NCBI GenBank assembly: GCA_000381605.1
Contig: KB906754.1
Span: 248,001 to 312,000, forward strand
From: Acidobacteriaceae bacterium KBS 89
Lineage (GTDB): Bacteria > Acidobacteriota > Terriglobia > Terriglobales > Acidobacteriaceae
DNA length: 64,000 nt
Reading direction: 5' to 3'
Positions 37,009 through 45,128 of the stretch are shown here, one piece after another (position 1 is the stretch's first letter; each line of letters begins with the position of its first letter). A model generated the notes under the pieces. It did not search any database and was not told the origin of the DNA. It worked only from the letters and a program-made list of their open reading frames with translations. The position numbers and the translations under genes were made by a program.

Positions 37009-38094
37009 CTACTGATTCGCCCTCGTTGCGTTCGCCTCAGCCGTCGCAATTGGGGCACATGGATTGGGCGCGGCTGTCTGGCCCGGCAACGTCGGCGCGC
37101 TTGGCTTTCGCATTTGGCCGGCGGGACACGGTTCCAGAAGCTGCGTAGGTCGTAGGTCCACCGGCAGCGGAGGAGCCTCGACCACACCCTTCAACTCCTC
37201 AACCTTAACCTTCGAACCCGGCCATGCATAAGGAGCCACCCGGATGGGCCCATAACCCATCACTGGAAATTTGCTCGGCACCGGAAAACTCTTATCAACC
37301 AGCACATAAGCAGACTCAGGCGCCTTGCCCAACAAGCGATTATCCGAGGACACCTGCAACACATGCTCGCCCACCGTCACCGTCAGCGTCTTGTCGTCGA
37401 AGGCGTGCTTCTCTTCCACTGCGCCCGGAAATGGATCGTTCGAGATAACCGTCGTACCGATCCCCGGCACGTAAATGTAAATGAACTTCAGGTCTTTGAT
37501 CTCGTAGTTCAACGCAGCCTTGCCCGTCATTCCGTCGACGGTCAGTGTTCCACGGCTGATCGAAACCGCAACTGTCTTGGGCGGTTTTTCTTTCTTCGCA
37601 TGCAGCTTCTTCCCGTTCTCGTCGTATCCCAGATTGTCCTTCGTCTGCCACACTGGCTTGCCTTCGTAGAAGAGCGGATGTCCCTTCTTGTCGCGTTGCT
37701 GCCTCACCGGTGGGTTGAACATCAGCTTGCCATCCGGAGCCTGCCGCTGCTTTCCCTCCTCGTCAAGCATCGGCGTCGGCGGCAACTCAACCACAGTCGT
37801 CGGGCCCGTGTACTCTTCCTCACCCTTCTTCTTGCCCTTCACAACCGGCGCCGCGGTCGCGGCAGATTTCGGAGGCTTGGGAGACGACGCCACCGTCTTG
37901 TCGTCGATTGGCTGATCAGTTGATCCATGCTCCGTCGTGGCTCCGGATGTATCCGCCGGTGAGGCCAGCGCAGCGGGTTGCGAGGCCGGGGAAGTTACAG
38001 ACTGTGTCTCCTGCGCGCCCAGAGGCCCACTTGAGGTGAACACCAACACAAAACCAAGCAATGCAGAGAGCGATCCAGCATTCATCCTCGTCAT
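37009..38094 (-). CDS. Secreted protein of unknown function
   Basis: A 361-residue exported protein, not recognised. After a signal peptide (SLSALLGFVLVFTSSGPLGAQ) comes a low-complexity stretch rich in Ala, Pro, Thr and Lys (about 30-100), then a beta-rich part with AVSISRGTLTVDGMTGKAAL and IKDLKFIYIYVPGIGTTVIS, and a Pro-rich end with two Cys. The start is uncertain: ATG 38094 has AGAGG about 10 bases upstream; ATG 38085 and GTG 38112 are alternatives. No operon partner is clear. About 250 bases upstream hold no gene. Confidence 0.6.
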   Translation of the reverse strand: MTRMNAGSLSALLGFVLVFTSSGPLGAQETQSVTSPASQPAALASPADTSGATTEHGSTDQPIDDKTVASSPKPPKSAATAAPVVKGKKKGEEEYTGPTTVVELPPTPMLDEEGKQRQAPDGKLMFNPPVRQQRDKKGHPLFYEGKPVWQTKDNLGYDENGKKLHAKKEKPPKTVAVSISRGTLTVDGMTGKAALNYEIKDLKFIYIYVPGIGTTVISNDPFPGAVEEKHAFDDKTLTVTVGEHVLQVSSDNRLLGKAPESAYVLVDKSFPVPSKFPVMGYGPIRVAPYAWPGSKVKVEELKGVVEAPPLPVDLRPTQLLEPCPAGQMRKPSAPTLPGQTAAPNPCAPIATAEANATRANQ

Positions 38095-38347
38095 CGGGTT
38101 CGATCCTCTCACTTTCTTAGCTGCGCGGCCGGTACGTTACCGCATACTAGCCACAAAAATCACTATCGAAAGCATATCCGCCAACGAGAAATCTCCTCTC
38201 ACACTTTCCTCGCCCAGGCCTACGACTTTAGGGGGTTTACTCTCCGTACACTACCCCCGACCTGCACTGGGCCACGTCGACCAAATTGCCGATCGCCTGA
38301 AGTCATTGCCATGCGGTCAGCAAAGTGGGATGTGTCATCCTCTGTCC

Positions 38348-39592
38348 TTATGGGATTGAATAGATCCGCAATTCTCCGGACTCGAAGCTTGCGTAGTGCA
38401 TTCCATCCGGCGACAAGGCTGCGCGTCCATTGTTGGGGAAAACACGACTAGCAATTGGTGCTCGCGATCTACGATCAAACGCCATCCAATGCCCATCGGT
38501 GTCGCAATGAGTTCCCCGTTCTTCGCAACGTATATCAGTAGCGAACGTCGCATACCGCGACATGTCGGCAGTCGCACTTTCGATCGAACCCTCATAGTGT
38601 GCTGGAATCCAAGGCAATGTCTCTGCCGGTTGATCTTTGCGCCAGATGACAAGTCTCTCTGCCTCATTCACCTTCGCATTGAGCTTTCCCACCACACTTC
38701 CATCTGCCAATAGACCCACAATCGCTGCTGTGTCACCGTCGTTTAGAGAGGCGTTCCAAGTAACCCCATCCTTGCTTGCTGCATTAACTGTGCAACGTCG
38801 CTTGACCCCCGAGTAGATGACATTGCTCGACGAATATTGGTTGGGCCGAAGCTCCTGCTGACAAAGCATGTAGGCGAGCCCATGATCACCAAACTTCCTA
38901 TCCATTGTTCCCACCGGCCAATCCTGTTGCCATCGATCCATTTCATGCGGTGGAACTCCATCAACGATGGAGTAAGTGCGTGGACCGCTCAGCGTATAGC
39001 CTTCTTGAAACACGAGAGCATGATTCACGAAAGTCGTCTGCTCCAGAAAACGGTCGAGACGCGCTACATCTTTCAAGTTTGCATCAAGCAAAACCAAACC
39101 AGACTTGGACTCGTGTTTTCCTTCTGCGTCGAGGTTCACTGATTCAATTCTGAAAAGAAGCGTACCGCCCGGGCCTGCTTTCCCCTCGCCGTCAGCCACG
39201 ATCTCACCATTCCCATCGGCAAGATAGGTCAGGTCACGGCTGGCTTTCAAAGCTCCTAGAACATCAAACACCAGAATTCGAGCTAACCCATCAACCTTCT
39301 CATCAGGTTTCCTGCGGCAGTTTGGACTCGTGTTGAAACCGACAGCGACATCCTCATCGCTTAGCCAAACTACAAATCGGTAGCCAATAATTTGCCCAGC
39401 GCATTTTGTGTCCGCATCAGCGCGAAAGAAATCCTTTGGCAAACCGTGCGCAGAGAGATTAACGCGCACATCCGGAGGCGCTTCTTTCGGAGCCGGCTCT
39501 TCCTTGGCCTGCGTTCTCTTGCACCCGACAAGCGGCCACGCAACGAACAGTGCAACAATTGCAACACACAGCATCTTGTAAGAACCGTTCAT
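38348..39592 (-). CDS. Lipoprotein of unknown function
   Basis: A 414-residue predicted lipoprotein. The signal ends in the lipobox LVGC (LCVAIVALFVAWPLVGCKRT), so the mature protein would be lipidated and, with Lys at +2, probably not retained at the inner membrane. The body has repeating strand motifs such as RILVFDVLGALKASRDLTY and AALSPDGMHYASFESGELRI, which suggest a degenerate beta-propeller. Several Cys pairs are present (NCRR, RRCTV, IRCEERGTHC). No relative was recognised. Its codon use is less G+C-biased than its neighbours, a hint of foreign origin. Confidence 0.6.
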   Translation of the reverse strand: MNGSYKMLCVAIVALFVAWPLVGCKRTQAKEEPAPKEAPPDVRVNLSAHGLPKDFFRADADTKCAGQIIGYRFVVWLSDEDVAVGFNTSPNCRRKPDEKVDGLARILVFDVLGALKASRDLTYLADGNGEIVADGEGKAGPGGTLLFRIESVNLDAEGKHESKSGLVLLDANLKDVARLDRFLEQTTFVNHALVFQEGYTLSGPRTYSIVDGVPPHEMDRWQQDWPVGTMDRKFGDHGLAYMLCQQELRPNQYSSSNVIYSGVKRRCTVNAASKDGVTWNASLNDGDTAAIVGLLADGSVVGKLNAKVNEAERLVIWRKDQPAETLPWIPAHYEGSIESATADMSRYATFATDIRCEERGTHCDTDGHWMAFDRRSRAPIASRVFPNNGRAALSPDGMHYASFESGELRIYSIP

Positions 39593-39729
39593 CAATTGGC
39601 GGGCGCCTTTCCCATCACATATTCCGGCGCATCCGAGTATCTCAGGGATAAAGCCGCGACGGAACCGAAAGTTATCTACAACATTCCAACTCTAGGTACA
39701 CTTCTCACACGTTCGGACCAAACCATCTT

Positions 39730-41058
39730 ATGACTGCACTTCAACATGCTCTCTCCGCAATTAGCTTGTTCTTTGTAACTACTCTTCATGCTGCAGCCCA
39801 ATCCGGCATCGACCCCACCCTCGCCGCCCAAATCGCCATCATCCCCGCCATCGACAACCACGCCCACCCGCTCCTCTCCCCACCCGCCTACGCCACCGAC
39901 CGCAACTTCGACGCCCTCCCCGTCGACAACATGGAACCCGCCACCGACGCCGCCGGCCTCCGCCCTGACCTCCCTGCGCTCCACGAAGCCTGGCAGTCGA
40001 TCTTCCACTTCAACGGCAACCCACCGCTCGACGCCGCCGGCCTCAAACAACTCGAAGCCGCCCGCGAAGCCACCCGTCGCGAACAAGGCGAAGCCTACGC
40101 CACCTACATCCTCGACCGCGCCAACATCGGCACCGAACTAGCCAATCGAGTGAAGCTAGGTATAGGCGTACAGCCTCCACGCTTCCGCTGGGTCCCCTAC
40201 GTCGACGCGCTTCTCTTCCCGCTCGACAACTCCGCCCTCGCCGCCGCCACCCCCGACCGCAAACAATTCTTCCCCCTCGAAGACAAGCTCCGCGAAAAAT
40301 ATCTCCAACAAGCCAACCTCAAAACCCTCCCACCCACACTCGACCTATACCTCAAGCAACTCGTCACCCCAATCCTCGAGCAACAAAAATCTCAAGGCGC
40401 CGTAGCCGAAAAATTCGAGATCGCCTACCTCCGCTCCTTCGGCTTCGACGACGTCCCTCAGCCCGAAGCCGCCCGCATCTACGCCACCCTCCTCCACACC
40501 CCGCACCCAGATCCAGCCCAGTACAAGCGCCTGCAGGACTTCCTCTTCCGTTACATCGCGCACGAGTGCGGCCGCCTCAACATGCCGGTGCACATCCACA
40601 CCACCTCAGGCGGCGGTGGCTACTTCGACATCGCCGGCGACAACCCTCTCCTCCTCGAGCCCCTCTTCAACGACACCCGCCTCCGCAAAACCAACTTCGT
40701 CCTCCTCCACGGCGGCTGGCCCTTCATCCACGAGATCGGCTCCCTCCTGCAAAAACCAAACGTCTACCTCGACCTCTCCCAACAATCCCTAATGATCAGT
40801 CCGCGCACCATGTCCACCTGGCTCCGCGAATGGCTCGAGCTCTTCCCCGAAAAAATCCTCTACGCCACCGACGCCTACCCCTACTCCCAATCCATGGGCT
40901 GGGAAGAAGCCGCCTACATAGCCAACCAGAACATCCGCACCAGCCTCGGCATGGCCCTGACCGGCATGATGCAGGACAAACAGATCACCGAACTGCAAGC
41001 CGAAAAACTAGCCCACATGGTCCTCCGCGAAAACGCAGAATCCCTCTACAAATTCTGA
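39730..41058 (+). CDS. Secreted amidohydrolase-superfamily protein
   Basis: A 442-residue protein with a signal peptide (ISLFFVTTLHAAAQS) and a TIM-barrel amidohydrolase of the amidohydrolase-2 type. Metal-site motifs: DNHAHP at the start of the barrel, HIHTTSGGGGYF in the middle, VLLHGGWPF and the terminal Asp in YATDAYPYS. It is reminiscent of decarboxylase or uronate-isomerase-like members, but the substrate is not readable. The end (ITELQAEKLAHMVLRENAESLY) matches the usual C-terminal helix. No clear ribosome site. G+C and codon bias match the rest of the window. Confidence 0.8.
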   Translation: MTALQHALSAISLFFVTTLHAAAQSGIDPTLAAQIAIIPAIDNHAHPLLSPPAYATDRNFDALPVDNMEPATDAAGLRPDLPALHEAWQSIFHFNGNPPLDAAGLKQLEAAREATRREQGEAYATYILDRANIGTELANRVKLGIGVQPPRFRWVPYVDALLFPLDNSALAAATPDRKQFFPLEDKLREKYLQQANLKTLPPTLDLYLKQLVTPILEQQKSQGAVAEKFEIAYLRSFGFDDVPQPEAARIYATLLHTPHPDPAQYKRLQDFLFRYIAHECGRLNMPVHIHTTSGGGGYFDIAGDNPLLLEPLFNDTRLRKTNFVLLHGGWPFIHEIGSLLQKPNVYLDLSQQSLMISPRTMSTWLREWLELFPEKILYATDAYPYSQSMGWEEAAYIANQNIRTSLGMALTGMMQDKQITELQAEKLAHMVLRENAESLYKF

Positions 41059-41302
41059 CAATCGTGGTGCCATCTCGCGCCATTGAGACCTGGGTTCAAC
41101 CCGGAAGCAATGCGGGTGCCCCACCTTTTCGCGGTCGTATGGCGACAAGGTGAGGTATTCGCGCTACCCGCGAACCGCCTTGAATTCCAAGAGCCACTCA
41201 AACTCTCAGCCTTCGTACCGCCAAAGAAAATCCACGTCATCTCGACCGAAGCTGTTCACAGTCTCATCGTGAGCAGCGCAGTGGAGAGACCCCCGCATTC
41301 GT

Positions 41303-41426
41303 AGTTGCCGTTGCAGTTGCATTCGTAGTTGCCGTTGCAGTTGCATTTACAGTTGCATTTGCAGTTGCAGTTGCAGTTGCAGTTGCATTTGCAGTTGCCC
41401 GTTGCAGTTGCAGTTGCCCGTTGCGG
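41303..41426. repeat. Hexanucleotide GTTGCA tandem array
   Basis: About 15 units of GTTGCA or one-base variants (GTTGCC, TTTGCA, TTTACA), with two longer copies of a 24-base block beginning ATTCGTAGTTGCC. The array tails into CTTGCGCTTGCTTTCGCTC. It sits between convergent gene ends and encodes only Leu-Gln or Val-Ala repeats, so it is not coding. Confidence 0.85.
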
Positions 41427-41462
41427 TCACTCTTGCGCTTGCTTTCGCTCTACCGGATTAAG

Positions 41463-41544
41463 CGTGGGGCTTCAACCCCACGAAAAAGCCGCGCCGAAAG
41501 GCGGCTACCGCTCTGCCGAAGGCAGGAGCGAAGCCCGAAGGGGC
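41463..41544. repeat. Four consecutive hairpins, REP-like element
   Basis: Stem 1 CGTGGGG/CCCCACG (41463-41482), stem 2 AGCCGC/GCGGCT (41487-41506), stem 3 CTGCC/GGCAG (41513-41525), stem 4 GCCC/GGGC (41533-41544). Three of the loops contain GAA or GAAA. The arrangement resembles dispersed extragenic palindromic elements; copy number elsewhere is unknown. Confidence 0.6.
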
Positions 41545-41662
41545 GAAGCGACAAAATCATCGCCGTTGCGTTTGACGTTGCAATTGTTTTTCCACACCCA
41601 CCCAAAAATAAACTTCAAAACACTGGCGTAAACTTCGCGTCCCCAAAAGTGGTCATCAAGAC

Positions 41663-41709
41663 ACCACAATTCACCACGAGTCCACCACAACTTCACCACA
41701 ATCTACCAC
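41663..41709. repeat. Five ACCAC units at helical spacing
   Basis: ACCAC starts at 41663, 41673, 41684, 41695 and 41705 (intervals 10, 11, 11 and 10). On the minus strand these are GTGGT units in the 3' flank of the HD-domain gene, whose stop is at 41773. Confidence 0.6.
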
Positions 41710-41772
41710 CCAAAAAACACCAAAAAGCTGCAAACCCCCTGCAAAAACACCCCTCCACCACCCAGAAAAAAA

Positions 41773-42753
41773 TTACTCACCCTTCAAATATTTTTGAGAA
41801 TCAAACAACGGCCGCTCCATACTCCGCACCCACTCCGTAACGTCATCACTACCCTTCCCACTAGCCGCCGCAGCCGCAAACTCATTCCGCACAGCCTGCA
41901 TCTTCGCCTCAAGATCATCCAAAGCACTCAAAAGAAGAGCCTCCGGAGTCATCGGCAGCTTCGGCGACCCAAACTCATACTTCCCGTGGTGGCTCAGAAT
42001 CATATGCTCCACCAGCATAGCCAGCTTCTCCGGAAACGGAGCCAATTCCCGCAGCTTTTCCCGCAACATCCCCTGCGCAATGCTGATATGCCCGATCATC
42101 TGCCCTTCTAACGTATACGAAAAGCTAGACTTCCACTCCAGTTCCCGCACCTTTCCGATGTCATGCAAAATCGCCCCCGTAACCAGCAGATCCGCATCCA
42201 CTTCCGGATAAAACGGCACCGTCGCCACACACACCCGCACCAGCGTCAACACATGCTCCAGCAATCCACCCAACCACGCATGATGCAGCCGCTTCGCGGC
42301 AGGAGCGGCCTTGAACGCCGGCCCAATCTGCTCATCATCCAGAAACGCAAACACCAGCCGCCTCAGGTCCGCATTCTTGAACGCAGTAACATACCCCCTC
42401 AGTTCCGCCCACATCTCCTCGACATCGAACTTCGTCGAAGCCTGATAGTCCTTCGGATCGACCTCTGAATCCGCCGCCAGCCGCAGCTTCTTCAGCGTTA
42501 TCTGAAACTTCCCCTGATACTTCGAAACGTCGCCCTGCACCTTGACGTAGCAGCCCTCCGAGCAGGTTGCAATCGCGTCGGCAACGTCGTCCCACATACG
42601 CCCTTCCAGCAAGCCCGTCTTGTCGCTCAATGACAACGCGAGGTACTGCCCACCCTGTTTTTTGTCCCGCACCTGAAGCGACGACAAAACAAAATAGCTA
42701 GTGACAGTGCAGTTCTCGAACCGTACAACATCTTCAATAAAAAAATCTTTCAT
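41773..42753 (-). CDS. YhaM-like 3'-5' exoribonuclease (OB-fold plus HD domain)
   Basis: A 326-residue protein with an N-terminal OB-fold nucleic-acid-binding domain (about 1-100: SSLQVRDKKQGGQYLALSLS, then GCYVKVQGDVSKYQGKFQI) and an HD phosphohydrolase domain with metal ligands in KRLHHAWLGGLLEHVLTL, ILHDIGK and ILSHHGKYEFGSPKLP, ending in DDLEAKMQ. This is the layout of YhaM, which degrades RNA from the 3' end. The frame opens upstream at 42789, but ATG 42753 matches the family start MKDFFIEDV; a TATTCT ends 7 bases before it, so the mRNA may be leaderless. It is downstream of surA, separated by a terminator. Confidence 0.87.
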   Translation of the reverse strand: MKDFFIEDVVRFENCTVTSYFVLSSLQVRDKKQGGQYLALSLSDKTGLLEGRMWDDVADAIATCSEGCYVKVQGDVSKYQGKFQITLKKLRLAADSEVDPKDYQASTKFDVEEMWAELRGYVTAFKNADLRRLVFAFLDDEQIGPAFKAAPAAKRLHHAWLGGLLEHVLTLVRVCVATVPFYPEVDADLLVTGAILHDIGKVRELEWKSSFSYTLEGQMIGHISIAQGMLREKLRELAPFPEKLAMLVEHMILSHHGKYEFGSPKLPMTPEALLLSALDDLEAKMQAVRNEFAAAAASGKGSDDVTEWVRSMERPLFDSQKYLKGE

Positions 42754-42760
42754 CCCCACC

Positions 42761-42766
42761 AGAATA
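42761..42766 (-). promoter_or_regulatory. -10 element TATTCT of the YhaM-like gene
   Basis: On the minus strand TATTCT ends 7 bases before the ATG at 42753; the intervening GGTGGGG is too close to act as a normal ribosome site. Confidence 0.45.
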
Positions 42767-42797
42767 CCCCGCACGAACCACAGCAACACAAAAGGAA

Positions 42798-42822
42798 ACG
42801 CGAGAGCCTTGAGCCCTCGCGT
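42798..42822 (-). terminator. Terminator of the surA-like gene
   Basis: Arms ACGCGAG/CTCGCGT with an 11-base loop that can pair further; on the minus strand it is followed by TTTCCTTTTG. It lies 22 bases beyond the stop at 42844. Confidence 0.7.
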
Positions 42823-42843
42823 CGATTCAAAGCATCCGCAGTC

Positions 42844-44877
42844 CTACTGCGACGGAGGCGTCGTTGGAGGAGTAGCCGGCGCCATCGTATCCGGAGTCTT
42901 GGGAGCAGGCGGAAGAGTCCCTTCCGCTGGCGTTCCCCGGTCCGGAGCCTTGGACGGCGTCTCGTCCGGCAGAGGAGCCGGTGGTGTCGGCGGCTTGTTC
43001 TGCAGCCGTTCCTTCGGAGCGTTCTTGTCCTTCGCCTGTTTCTTCGGCTTCGAGGTATCGCCATTCAAGCCTAGCGGAGCTGCCTGGGTCTGCTCAGCAA
43101 CCTTCTCTTCAGGCGTCGCAGCGACCGGTCCCGCGACCTGCTTCTCCTTCGTCTTCTTCGCTTTGGTGGCCTGCTTCGCCGCAGCAACCTCCTTCGCGCG
43201 AGCACTGTACCGGGTCTTGCCCGTCGGGGCCGTGGCATCCAATGGGTTAGGACCTACATCCGCACCGGTGGACGAAGAGTCCAGAGGCGCAATCGCTGTT
43301 CCTGGAGCTGCGTCGGAAGTCCCCATCGTTCCTCCCGTCGTTACCGCGGCAGACGCAGCACCCGCTCCCACATCGCTACCGGAAGCCGTCTCCTCCGGCC
43401 CCGCCGGCAACGAATTCCGCGGTGCCTGCCCATACCGTACCTTTTCGCGCTTCACCTTGGCTGGCTTGGGAGCGGGTGCCGCCTTCGCCGTAGTCGTAGG
43501 CTTCCCAGTTGTCGTCGTGGGGGCCGCCGCAGCAACCGTCTCGCTCGGTGGAATCGCAGAAGGCGCTGGCGCCGCCGTCGACTCGGCTGATGGAGTCGTT
43601 GAAGACGGATTGGAGGGAGCTGTCGCAGAAGCCGTTTCAGTCGCTGCGGGAATCGTTGGCGCTGCAGCAGGCGCAGTTGCCGCCGTCGCCTTTGCCGTCG
43701 AATACTTGGTCCCGCGGTCAAACCGCTTCTTCTGTTGAACCGTCTTCTTCTTCACCGGCGGAGGCGCATAAGCCGTAAACACCGGCTTGATCTCCTTCGA
43801 GCTCGCCCCGGAGTCCACATATCCCGCCCGGATATTGATGTACGCGTCTTCCCGTAGCTTCGTCAGGTACGTGCGCATCGCAGGCTGAATCGCCTCCACG
43901 TACATCGCCTCCTGAACCTGCTGTTCCACGTCCTTCAGCGGCGCCACACCAGCCGCCACGTGGTCGGTTACCTTCAGGATCACGAACCCCTGCCGGGTCC
44001 GGATCGGCGCCGTCCACTCCCCTGCCTTCAGAACGAATGTCTGGTCCTCAAGGACCTTGGCCAGCGCCCCGCGCTTGTACATTCCCAGATCGCCGCCCTG
44101 CGATGCTGTCGGTCCACCCGAATTCGCCTTCGCCAGCTCTTCGAAGTTGGCGCCACCCTTCAGCTGTTTCTCAAGTCCCTCTGCCTTCGCCTGTGCCTGT
44201 GCAATCGCGGCGTCATTTGCATCCGCCGGCGTCGGAACCAGTATCTCGCTCAGCTTGATCTGCTCGGGCTGCGTGAAATCCTGCTTGTGCGCCTCGTAGT
44301 AGGCCTGCTCCTGGCCCTGCGTCATCTGCAAACGCCGGCCCACTTCGTCCCGCACCACCATCTGTTGAATCGTTCTGTCCCGGATACCGGCCTTGAAGTC
44401 CTCGAAGGACACACCCTGTTGCCGTGCCGCCGCCTCCAGGTCCTCCATCGTCGCCATCTTGTTCTGCTTGCGGATCTCGTCCAGCTGCCGAATCACCTCG
44501 GAGTCGACGTTGATGTTGAGTTCCTTGCCCCTCGACAGCAACAGTTGCTTGTCGATCATGTCGCGTAGCAGATTCTTCTGCCTCTCCGCGATCTCTGCCG
44601 GACTGGCATTCGACTGGCGGTTCTCGTCGGCCAGGGCCTGCATCGCCCGCTCCACGTCGCTCCGGCTGATAATAAGGTCGTTGACATGGACGACCACGTC
44701 CTCCACGACCGTTCCGTTCGGCGTGATCGGCTGCGTAACCGGCAGCACCTGCTGCTGTGGCGCATTCGGCATGCTTAGCGGGCTCTGGTACCGCGGCGCC
44801 TGTGCTTGCACCACTCCTGGCAGTGCCAGCAGGCTTACCCCGCACACCACCGCAAACTGCGAAAATCTTAAGGTCAT
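42844..44877 (-). CDS. surA: SurA-like periplasmic peptidyl-prolyl isomerase with a 300-residue disordered tail
   Basis: Periplasmic chaperone/foldase for outer-membrane proteins. After a signal peptide (AVVCGVSLLALPGVVQAQA) come the SurA N-terminal helical domain (about 58-185, VVVHVNDLIISRSDVERAMQ) and one parvulin domain (about 205-305, SEILVPTPADAN ... GGDLGMYKRG ... GFVILKVTDH), then a short closing helix to about 350. Residues 371-677 are low complexity (Pro, Ala, Thr, Lys), with basic-aromatic motifs KKRFDRGTKYS (383), REKVRYGQAP (477) and GKTRYSAR (553). The start is ATG 44877; GTG 44883 is possible. SurA with one PPIase domain is shorter than E. coli's; the symbol is by analogy. Confidence 0.8.
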   Translation of the reverse strand: MTLRFSQFAVVCGVSLLALPGVVQAQAPRYQSPLSMPNAPQQQVLPVTQPITPNGTVVEDVVVHVNDLIISRSDVERAMQALADENRQSNASPAEIAERQKNLLRDMIDKQLLLSRGKELNINVDSEVIRQLDEIRKQNKMATMEDLEAAARQQGVSFEDFKAGIRDRTIQQMVVRDEVGRRLQMTQGQEQAYYEAHKQDFTQPEQIKLSEILVPTPADANDAAIAQAQAKAEGLEKQLKGGANFEELAKANSGGPTASQGGDLGMYKRGALAKVLEDQTFVLKAGEWTAPIRTRQGFVILKVTDHVAAGVAPLKDVEQQVQEAMYVEAIQPAMRTYLTKLREDAYINIRAGYVDSGASSKEIKPVFTAYAPPPVKKKTVQQKKRFDRGTKYSTAKATAATAPAAAPTIPAATETASATAPSNPSSTTPSAESTAAPAPSAIPPSETVAAAAPTTTTGKPTTTAKAAPAPKPAKVKREKVRYGQAPRNSLPAGPEETASGSDVGAGAASAAVTTGGTMGTSDAAPGTAIAPLDSSSTGADVGPNPLDATAPTGKTRYSARAKEVAAAKQATKAKKTKEKQVAGPVAATPEEKVAEQTQAAPLGLNGDTSKPKKQAKDKNAPKERLQNKPPTPPAPLPDETPSKAPDRGTPAEGTLPPAPKTPDTMAPATPPTTPPSQ

Positions 44878-45049
44878 CGTCACTCGTATCTGGTCAACAT
44901 CCGCGATTTAAGGTCGATCGCCAAGCACGTTCTGGACCTGGCTGTTGGACTCACCCTGGCATCGAACGGTATCCGTACCCAATTCTAACTGCCCTCGCCA
45001 GATCATGCGAATCCCCCTTTGGAACGAGCCTCGGCTTACCCCCGGATGC

Positions 45050-45055
45050 TATACT
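45050..45055 (+). promoter_or_regulatory. -10 element TATACT for the ctp gene
   Basis: TATACT lies 73 bases before the ATG at 45129, leaving a leader of about 65 bases; no clear -35 box at 17 bases. Unlike several other genes here, this one has a leader and a GAGG ribosome site. Confidence 0.35.
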
Positions 45056-45128
45056 CCGTCTAAGATAGGACGACTGTCCGCGCGCGCAGTAAGCGCCGTT
45101 TTTTACCTTTTTGAGGTTACCTAAGCCT

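Larger units (their letters stand above)
41059..41772. other. Repeat-rich gap between convergent genes
   Basis: These 714 bases between the ends of two convergent genes have no supportable gene. They contain a GTTGCA microsatellite (41303-41426), a string of four hairpins (41463-41544) and five ACCAC units at 10-11-base spacing (41663-41709). Open frames across it encode only monotonous repeats or lack ribosome sites. Confidence 0.7.

Noticed and set aside
41303..41426. Possible CRISPR array
   Set aside because: The repeat unit is 6 bases with no unique spacers between units, and no cas gene is near.
41329..41631. Plus-strand 100-codon frame over the hexamer array
   Set aside because: It encodes only Leu-Gln repeats and then hairpin DNA; no ribosome site. 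Treated as a repeat, not a gene.
41505..41699. 64-codon minus-strand frame
   Set aside because: Crosses the hairpin string and phased repeats, Trp-rich and without a ribosome site; not convincing.
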